The translations under genes and the position numbers were made by a program. Shown one piece after another: positions 5,542 to 10,688 of a DNA stretch of 10,688 nucleotides. Position 1 is the first letter of the stretch, and each line of letters begins with the position of its first letter. Under the pieces are notes generated by a model. It did not search any database. It saw only the letters and a list, made by a program, of their open reading frames with translations, and was not told the DNA's origin. Origin of the DNA: an uncultured Saprospiraceae bacterium (GTDB taxonomy: Bacteria > Bacteroidota > Bacteroidia > Chitinophagales > Saprospiraceae); NCBI GenBank assembly GCA_938033975.1, contig CALHKJ010000192.1, forward strand, positions 1-10,688, read 5' to 3'.

Positions 5542-7671
5542 TCACACTTGTTTCATAGAAAGAGACACCCTCCTCTTCTCCTCATCAATTGCTATCACTT
5601 TAACTTTCACTTCCTGATTGACAGAAAGCACTTCTGCTGGATCAGAAATAAAACGATTGACTATTTCAGATATGTGGACCAAGCCTGATTCTTTGATTCC
5701 TATATCGACGAAGGCACCAAACTTAGTTACATTATTAACTACCCCAGGAAGGACCATACCAATACTTAGGTCAGCAATGGTGTTAATGGCATTTGAAAAA
5801 GCAATTACCTTTGCCTTTCCTCTAATATCCAATCCGGGCTTTGCCAATTCCTTTTGAATATCTTGCAAAGTAGGTAAGCCCAACTGATCGCTAGTATACT
5901 TCTTTAGATCAAGTTTGCGGAGGCGATCTTGATCTTCCATGAGCTCATCTATTCCACACTTTAAATCTTTGAGAATCTTTTTTACAACTGGATAACTTTC
6001 TGGATGTACTGCAGTATTGTCAAGTGGATTTTTTCCATCTCGTATTCTTAAAAAACCAGCTGCTTGTTCAAAGGCTTTATTGCCCATACGGGCCACCTTT
6101 AATAATTGTTTCCTTTCGGTAAATGGCCCATTGTCCTTTCTAAACTCTACGATGTTCTTTGCTAAAGTTGGTCCCAAACCTGAAACATGAGCTAGTAGAT
6201 GTTGGCTTGCTGTATTTAAATTTATTCCAACTGAGTTCACACAGGACGCAATTGTATTATCTAGATTTTCTTTCAATCTTGTTTGATTTACATCATATTG
6301 ATACTGCCCTACTCCGATCGACTTAGGATCAATTTTTACAAGCTCTGCCAAAGGGTCCATTAAGCGTCTCCCAATTGAGATGGAGCCACGTACTGTTACA
6401 TCTTTATCCGGAAATTCTTCCCTTGCTACTTTAGAAGCTGAATAAATGGAAGCACCACTTTCATTTACAAAAAAGACCTCAAGCTCTTGACCAAAATTAT
6501 GCTTATTTACCATTTGCAGTGTTTCTTTTCCTGCTGTTCCATTACCAATTGAAACTGCCTCTACCTTGTGTTTTTCTACAAGGTGTTGCAAAGTATGCAT
6601 GGCCTCATCTGATTTGGATTGTGGCGGATGTGGGTATATAGTTGTGTCGTGTAGCAAATCTCCTTTTTCATCAAGTACTACTACTTTGCAACCTGTTCTA
6701 AAACCCGGATCAATTGCTAAGATTCTTTTGTTACCAAGTGGAGCAGCCAACAAAAGGTCCTTTAGATTTTTACTAAACACTAAAATAGCTTCTTCATCAG
6801 CTTTTTGTTTTGCTGACTTTTTAAATTCATTTTCAATGGATGGAAGAAGTAATCGCTTTAAAGAATCTTCGATAGCCAATCTAATTTGCTCCGCAGATTT
6901 TCCTCTGGGTTTTTGGATAAAAATTCTTTCTATTGCTCTTTGGGCGTAATCGTTATCAATCGTGATTTTTGCTCTGAGTAGACCTTCATTTTCAGCTCTA
7001 AAAATTGCTAAGATTCTATGAGATGGAATTTTATTTAAAGCTTCATTGTAATCAAAATACATTTCATATTTCCCCGCTTCTGCCTTTTTCTTTTTTACAA
7101 GTTTTGATTCAATCCTAGCATATTTGGAAAATTGATTTCTAATGCTTGTTCTGCTGTCAGTGTTTTCATTGATCCATTCTGCGATGATGTGTCTCGCACC
7201 TTCTAGAGCAGCATCTACATCCGGCACATTTTTGTTGATATACCTTTGTGCTTGTTTTCTCAGATCATCATTTCGTTCGGAAGTAATGATTCTAGCCAGT
7301 GGCTCCAAACCATTTTCCTTGGCTCTGGTTGCCATTGTTTTAACCTTCTTTTTAAAGGGAAGATATATATCTTCTAAGGCGATAGAATCCCAGCAATTTT
7401 CAATTTTCTTCTTTAATGGCGCATCAAGTTTGTCTTGTTCTTTGATCGCTTTAAGTATGGTATCCTTTCTCTTTATTAACTCGTCCATTTTCTGGAGAGC
7501 CTCTTTTATTTTGCCAACATCTACTTCATCCAAAGACCCCGTCATTTCTTTTCGGTAACGAGAAATAAAAGGCACGGTTGCTCCACCCCGCAATAATTCG
7601 ACAGTATTTTTTACTGCCCTTTCGGGCAAATTAACTTGCTTGATAAATATCTTAAGAGGAAAGTTTTCCAT
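5542..7671 (-). CDS. tex: Tex family transcription accessory / RNA-binding protein
   Basis: This is a cytosolic nucleic-acid-binding factor of 709 residues, a normal family length. An N-terminal helical domain includes G-A-T-V-P-F-I-S-R-Y-R-K-E at about residues 30-42. The YqgF/RNase H-like domain starts with R-I-L-A-I-D-P-G-F-R-T-G-C-K (about 316-329). A central Y-Q-Y-D-V-N-Q helix-hairpin-helix region spans about 457-550 (H-V-S-G-L-G-P-T-L-A-K). A C-terminal S1 RNA-binding domain lies at about 637-707 (G-A-F-V-D-I-G, S-G-L-V-H-I-S). The ATG at 7671 is preferred over a TTG at 7698 because the nine extra residues lack family resemblance and Tex proteins usually begin M-E-N-like. A TA-N3-TTTG sequence at 7696-7704 would start transcription between the two. 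The family is linked to transcription and RNA metabolism; the precise role is not settled. It lies 63 nt after the third barrel gene, in the same direction. Confidence 0.93.
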   Translation of the reverse strand: MENFPLKIFIKQVNLPERAVKNTVELLRGGATVPFISRYRKEMTGSLDEVDVGKIKEALQKMDELIKRKDTILKAIKEQDKLDAPLKKKIENCWDSIALEDIYLPFKKKVKTMATRAKENGLEPLARIITSERNDDLRKQAQRYINKNVPDVDAALEGARHIIAEWINENTDSRTSIRNQFSKYARIESKLVKKKKAEAGKYEMYFDYNEALNKIPSHRILAIFRAENEGLLRAKITIDNDYAQRAIERIFIQKPRGKSAEQIRLAIEDSLKRLLLPSIENEFKKSAKQKADEEAILVFSKNLKDLLLAAPLGNKRILAIDPGFRTGCKVVVLDEKGDLLHDTTIYPHPPQSKSDEAMHTLQHLVEKHKVEAVSIGNGTAGKETLQMVNKHNFGQELEVFFVNESGASIYSASKVAREEFPDKDVTVRGSISIGRRLMDPLAELVKIDPKSIGVGQYQYDVNQTRLKENLDNTIASCVNSVGINLNTASQHLLAHVSGLGPTLAKNIVEFRKDNGPFTERKQLLKVARMGNKAFEQAAGFLRIRDGKNPLDNTAVHPESYPVVKKILKDLKCGIDELMEDQDRLRKLDLKKYTSDQLGLPTLQDIQKELAKPGLDIRGKAKVIAFSNAINTIADLSIGMVLPGVVNNVTKFGAFVDIGIKESGLVHISEIVNRFISDPAEVLSVNQEVKVKVIAIDEEKRRVSLSMKQV

Positions 7672-7734
7672 GCTGCGAAAGTAATGGAAAAGAGACAAAA
7701 GTTAGTAGCTGAAGGGCGAAAGATGAGTAACTCC

Positions 7735-8367
7735 TTACTCCGTAAAAGTATACCTCAATCCCGCATGATAGCTAAGCACCCTACTATCAATATTGTAATA
7801 GGGTTCTGAAATAGGTCTTGATATTGTTGAACTAGCTGGATTTTTAACTTGGCGCTGAACTATATTTCTTATGCCTAAGTCAATTGAAAAATTATCGTTA
7901 ATTCTATATTGTATTAGAAAGGGAATATCTAAGAATACAACTGTAACGGAAGTAGGTCCAAAACTTTCAATGATCGGACTATTAATTATTACGACGTCAA
8001 TCAAACTTGGGTTAAAATGATTTCGGTTAACTTTTCTTGCTCCTAGTTCAAGCCCTGCCCTCAATGAAAAAGATCTTTCGCTTATAATATTCGAGATCAC
8101 TCCAAAACTAATTTTATATGCTAATTCATCAAAAGATTTTGAGTTTAACTCTGCTGCAAACCCTGTTCGAAGAGCTAGCTTATTATTGATTGCCTTTTCA
8201 ATAGCAACTCCATGTCCAATACCAGAACTATTCAACTCAAGCGTAAATGGTTTCCATCCAAAATTAGAATAATAAGAATCCGGACCAGGGAAAGAACCAT
8301 CCTGTGCTTGTAAAGCAATAAAGCCTAAGCAAATTATAATTGACAAGAAAAAGTTTTTCAATTTCAT
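7735..8367 (-). CDS. Small outer-membrane beta-barrel protein, paralog 3 of a tandem triplet
   Basis: The protein has 210 residues. Residues 1-22 form a signal peptide ending A-L-Q-A-Q. After a short linker comes W-K-P-F-T-L-E-L-N at 38-46, then alternating amphipathic strands. Motifs shared with its two neighbours are G-H-G-V-A-I-E-K, I-P-F-L-I-Q-Y-R, N-F-S-I-D-L-G-I, and the last strand Y-H-A-G-L-R-Y-T-F, whose Phe208 lies near the C-terminus as in BAM-recognised barrels. The size suggests about eight to ten strands. No enzymatic or binding motif is visible, so the function is unknown. The gene starts 25 nt after the stop of the previous paralog, which suggests a shared transcript. It resembles the generic Bacteroidota outer-membrane beta-barrel (PorT-like/OMP_b-brl) group rather than any named protein. 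Confidence 0.8.
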   Translation of the reverse strand: MKLKNFFLSIIICLGFIALQAQDGSFPGPDSYYSNFGWKPFTLELNSSGIGHGVAIEKAINNKLALRTGFAAELNSKSFDELAYKISFGVISNIISERSFSLRAGLELGARKVNRNHFNPSLIDVVIINSPIIESFGPTSVTVVFLDIPFLIQYRINDNFSIDLGIRNIVQRQVKNPASSTISRPISEPYYNIDSRVLSYHAGLRYTFTE

Positions 8368-8392
8368 AGCATAAAGAATTAGAGCTATTTAT

Positions 8393-9022
8393 TTAATCCG
8401 AAAATCTGTACCTGAGACCTACATGGTAACTTAGTTCTCTATCCTCGATTGGTGAGTACTCATATCCTCCAAAATCCAAACTGGATACAACATCTTCAAA
8501 GTAAACTTCTCTTTGGAATAATGAACTCACACCAAGATCAAGAGAGAAATTATTAAAAATTCTGAACTGCAGTAAAATTGGAATTTCAGCATATGCGGCT
8601 TTAATTGGATCTATTGGTCCCATAAAGCATCCTATTATTCCCTCATGGGCAAAATAATCTTGCTGAATATTTCGGACTCCAATATTGATTCCCGTTCGTA
8701 CAGCAATTCGCTGATAGTCTAACAAATTGTAAAGAGCACCAAATCCTATCTTGTAAGACATGCTGTTGTCATAGTAATTGTTGTTCTCAAAGTCTGAAGA
8801 AACAGAAGCTCTTAAAGATAATTTTCTAATTAACTCTTTCTCGAAGGCAAGACCGTGGCCCAAATTTGAGCTATTTACCTCTATGGTAAAAGGTCTCCAA
8901 TTCATAGCTGTAGAGTTTACACCTTCACTGATTTCAGGCGTTTTACTTGCATTTTCCTGTCCAAACAGGCCAGAAACTAGTAAAATAAGTAAGATCGTTA
9001 AAAGGAAGTTGGTCGTTTTCAT
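8393..9022 (-). CDS. Small outer-membrane beta-barrel protein, paralog 2 of a tandem triplet
   Basis: The protein has 209 residues from the ATG at 9022. The frame extends to a TTG at 9106, but the extra 28 residues precede an obvious signal peptide (M-K-T-T-N-F-L-L-T-I-L-L, ending L-F-G-Q at 22) and are rejected. W-R-P-F-T-I-E-V-N lies at 42-50. G-H-G-L-A-F-E-K-E-L, I-P-I-L-L-Q-F-R, N-F-S-L-D-L-G-V and the final Y-H-V-G-L-R-Y-R-F match the neighbouring paralogs. The pattern is of an exported eight- to ten-stranded barrel ending in an aromatic strand. It is 67 nt downstream of paralog 1 and 25 nt upstream of paralog 3. It appears closest to paralog 3 in the G-H-G and Y-H-x-G-L-R-Y segments. 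No ligand or partner can be inferred. Confidence 0.8.
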   Translation of the reverse strand: MKTTNFLLTILLILLVSGLFGQENASKTPEISEGVNSTAMNWRPFTIEVNSSNLGHGLAFEKELIRKLSLRASVSSDFENNNYYDNSMSYKIGFGALYNLLDYQRIAVRTGINIGVRNIQQDYFAHEGIIGCFMGPIDPIKAAYAEIPILLQFRIFNNFSLDLGVSSLFQREVYFEDVVSSLDFGGYEYSPIEDRELSYHVGLRYRFSD

Positions 9023-9089
9023 ATTGACTGATCTAGTGTTACAGATATAACTCCAACAAAATGAAAAGGGTTGGTGATTGGGGTACTTT

Positions 9090-9749
9090 TTAATTATTTG
9101 GAGCAAAAGTATATCTCAAGCCTAAATGATATTGATCTAGAGTAAGCTCTGCTGGATAATCATAGAATATTCCATTTGTCAAAGTTAACCCAGTTCCAAT
9201 GTTAAGATATCTTTCTAAGGATGGTCTAATTCCAAAATTGATTGAATAATTTCGAAGAAATCGAAATTCCAATAATATTGGCGTTTCAATAAGCAAACTA
9301 GAAACTCTAGCTAAGTAAAAATCTTCCTCTGGTTTTTGCGATATCCCGAATTCTAAGCCTGTCCTTACAGAAGTATTTATACTTTCAAAGTTTAAAACGT
9401 TCACTAATATTCCAGAACTAAACTTATATCCTATGAAATAACTTAATTGATTCAATTCAATATCATCTATACCTAAAAGCGGATTTATATGAAAATCTGA
9501 GGAAAAAGAAGCCCTTGCAAAAATTCTCTTTTTAAGCTCTTTCTCAATACCAATTCCAAGATAATGTTGATTGGCATTCAACTCTATTGTAAATGGTCTC
9601 CAAAAACTTGTTGAACTGTTGGATGCCAAGTTTTCATTTGTGCTTTGAGAAGAAAGTCTTAAATCCAATAATTTGGCTTCCTCTTGTCCAAATGTTAGTG
9701 AAACAATGGATACAAATAATATTGTTAAAAAGTACTTGGAAGTTTTCAT
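9090..9749 (-). CDS. Small outer-membrane beta-barrel protein, paralog 1 of a tandem triplet
   Basis: The protein has 219 residues. The signal peptide ends S-L-T-F-G-Q at 22. A low-complexity Ser/Asn-rich linker (about 31-48) comes before W-R-P-F-T-I-E-L-N at 50-58. G-I-G-I-E-K-E-L, T-P-I-L-L-E-F-R, N-Y-S-I-N-F-G-I and the final Y-H-L-G-L-R-Y-T-F (Phe215) match the other two paralogs, although four residues follow the last Phe. The G-H-G motif of the others is replaced by Y-L-G-I-G, so this copy looks the most diverged. It is the first of the three in transcription order. The upstream gap to adenine deaminase is 81 nt and holds a 12-bp palindrome, so the triplet may have its own control. Function unknown. 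Confidence 0.8.
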   Translation of the reverse strand: MKTSKYFLTILFVSIVSLTFGQEEAKLLDLRLSSQSTNENLASNSSTSFWRPFTIELNANQHYLGIGIEKELKKRIFARASFSSDFHINPLLGIDDIELNQLSYFIGYKFSSGILVNVLNFESINTSVRTGLEFGISQKPEEDFYLARVSSLLIETPILLEFRFLRNYSINFGIRPSLERYLNIGTGLTLTNGIFYDYPAELTLDQYHLGLRYTFAPNN

Positions 9750-9775
9750 ATTAAAAAGATAAAGAGAATTTTTTA

Positions 9776-9787
9776 ATTGTGCACAAT
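9776..9787. promoter_or_regulatory. 12-bp perfect palindrome upstream of the barrel triplet
   Basis: ATTGTGCACAAT is a perfect palindrome, 26 nt upstream of the ATG of the first barrel gene, in the 81-nt gap after adenine deaminase. The position and symmetry suit an operator for a dimeric regulator. No regulator gene is nearby, and a palindrome of this size is expected a few times per 10 kb by chance. The rest of the gap shows no terminator and no convincing promoter. Confidence 0.3.
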
Positions 9788-9830
9788 GATAACATTTTGC
9801 AAGTCGTAAAGACTTTTAATCCAGAGAGGT

Positions 9831-10688
9831 TTATTGATAAAACTTAAATGCCTCTGCATCAAATATTCCCTTATCACTCATCTTAATTTTTGGTATAACC
9901 AATAAGGCCATGAAGGATAAGGTCATAAATGGTGCAGCAAGCGTGCAACCAAGTTGTTTTGTAAATTCATCTATTTCACTATAATCAACTCCAATTTTTT
10001 CGCAAGGTAAATCACTCATCAGGCCAGCTATTGGCAGTGCAATATGCAGTTGGTCGGTATCTGAAACAGCAGACAATCCACCCTTTGATTCAACGATAAG
10101 ATTTATTGCATTTAATATGTGTTCGTCCGAACTGCCAACACAAATAATATTATGAGAATCATGCGCAACTGTAGAGGCTATCGCTCCATTCTTTATATTG
10201 AAATTGTGTATAAATCCAATTGCTGGAGGGGCTGACTTATATCGATTCACTACGGCTACTTTTAAAACATCAGCAAGTGGATCTGACTCCAAATAACCAT
10301 CTGTTACTTTGTAGACGTGATCTTTTTTCTCCGTGATTAATTCACCATCCAAAGCCTCAATCACAGGTGCTTGATAGCCTTCTGCTTTCAAGCTCAAGTC
10401 TTTTACATCTAGCTTCTTAATGTTAAAGTTGTTGATCGGTAAGTGAATTTTATCTCTCAAGATTGATTTACCATTCTTCGCTACCTCTTCTCCATTTATA
10501 TAAGTAGATTCTATTTTTAATTCTTGTGGATTATTGACAACTATAAAATCAGCCAAATCTCCTTCTCGCAATAAGCCCACATTCATTTTATAATGTTCAA
10601 CTGGATGCTTGCAAGCAATATTCAAAAGATCAAAAAGATCGTAACCATGTGCCAATGACCTTAATACTAGTTGATTAATATGACCTTC
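9831..10688 (-). CDS. ade: Adenine deaminase, C-terminal part
   Basis: The frame is open to the right edge; a TTG at 10655 is internal, so the N-terminal part is missing from the window. The enzyme converts adenine to hypoxanthine and ammonia in purine salvage. The visible part begins with E-G-H-I-N (10674-10688), followed by G-D-L-A-D-F-I-V-V, which closes the amidohydrolase fold. The C-terminal adenine-deaminase domain carries V-A-H-D-S-H-N-I (A-H-D-S-H-N at 10149-10166), G-G-L-S-A-V, P-I-A-G-L-M-S, and near the end P-F-M-T-L-S-F-M-A-L-L-V-I-P-K-I-K. These are signatures of the AdeC family and separate it from dihydroorotase, hydantoinase and other amidohydrolases. The metal-binding core lies in the missing part and cannot be checked. 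Downstream in the same direction are the barrel genes, with no obvious functional link. Confidence 0.93.
   Translation of the reverse strand, partial: EGHINQLVLRSLAHGYDLFDLLNIACKHPVEHYKMNVGLLREGDLADFIVVNNPQELKIESTYINGEEVAKNGKSILRDKIHLPINNFNIKKLDVKDLSLKAEGYQAPVIEALDGELITEKKDHVYKVTDGYLESDPLADVLKVAVVNRYKSAPPAIGFIHNFNIKNGAIASTVAHDSHNIICVGSSDEHILNAINLIVESKGGLSAVSDTDQLHIALPIAGLMSDLPCEKIGVDYSEIDEFTKQLGCTLAAPFMTLSFMALLVIPKIKMSDKGIFDAEAFKFYQ

Larger units (their letters stand above)
5057..5549 (+). mobile_element. Candidate S23-gene cassette bounded by inverted 7-bp repeat arrays
   Basis: A four-helix-bundle gene (5154-5510) is enclosed by a TCAGA array on the left (5068-5096) and a TCTGA array on the right (5506-5538). 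Both have 7-bp spacing and are inverted relative to each other, so the ends look like composite terminal inverted repeats. Just outside lies a further 8-bp inverted match, AAGTGTGA at 5057-5064 and TCACACTT at 5542-5549; the second copy overlaps the end of tex. The total span is about 0.5 kb. No transposase, recombinase or reverse transcriptase is present, and no clear target-site duplication can be seen. It could be a protein-assisted or non-autonomous element, or a free-standing relative of the 23S rRNA intervening sequences that gave the S23 family its name. Mobility is inference. Confidence 0.45.

Noticed and set aside
5057..5549. 23S rRNA intervening sequence
   Set aside because: The S23 family suggests it, but no rRNA sequence flanks the gene; neighbours are protein-coding genes.
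6566..7558. Plus-strand open frames of 127 and 138 residues opposite tex
   Set aside because: They lie wholly inside the well-supported tex gene on the other strand, show Ser/Phe/Leu-rich compositions typical of antisense shadows, and match no family.
7672..7698. TTG-initiated extension of tex
   Set aside because: Nine extra residues lack family resemblance, and a promoter-like sequence overlaps the TTG; the ATG at 7671 is better.
9023..9106. TTG-initiated N-terminal extension of barrel paralog 2
   Set aside because: It would put 28 residues before a normal signal peptide; the ATG at 9022 gives the same M-K-T/L start as the other paralogs.

Overview
The window comes from a member of the Bacteroidota. 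This rests on several signs. The first gene is a DUF2723 (GT117-type) membrane protein, a family largely confined to this phylum. Signal peptides end in the phylum's common '...FGQ' or '...QAQ' style. Start codons lack strong Shine-Dalgarno sequences, a TAnnTTTG-type -7 box is visible, and base composition is AT-rich. The sequence does not show which family or genus it is.

Layout. Positions 1-3982 hold a tight plus-strand run: the C-terminal part of a DUF2723 protein, ribose-5-phosphate isomerase B (rpiB, 1 nt downstream), and a secreted M28 zinc peptidase (8 nt downstream). A 12-bp stem terminator (3996-4031) separates this run from a convergent minus-strand gene (4044-4949) for an exported thioredoxin-like protein with a WCGD motif and TPR repeats. 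From about 5057 to 5549 lies the most unusual part of the window: a small four-helix-bundle (S23/Avd-like) gene between two arrays of a 7-bp-period repeat. The arrays are TCAGA-type on the left and TCTGA-type on the right, so they are inverted relative to each other. The left array runs into a chain of mutually complementary segments just upstream of the gene. The right array contains the gene's stop codon.

From 5542 to the right edge every gene is on the minus strand. In transcription order these are the C-terminal part of adenine deaminase (entering from the right edge), three tandem paralogous small outer-membrane beta-barrel proteins, and the RNA-binding accessory factor Tex. The three barrel genes share a WRPFTIELN-like motif, a common length of about 210 residues and the C-terminal Y-H-x-G-L-R-Y-x-F strand, so they look like a local triplication.

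Most of the window is ordinary housekeeping and envelope biology. The best candidate for something poorly described is the roughly 0.5-kb S23-gene cassette with inverted repeat arrays, which has the look of a minimal non-autonomous or protein-assisted mobile or repeat element. The second candidate is the unnamed barrel triplet. No RNA genes, CRISPR array, insertion sequence or transposase gene were found. No gene-free stretch exceeds 300 bases; the longest, about 200 nt at 4950-5153, is described feature by feature.
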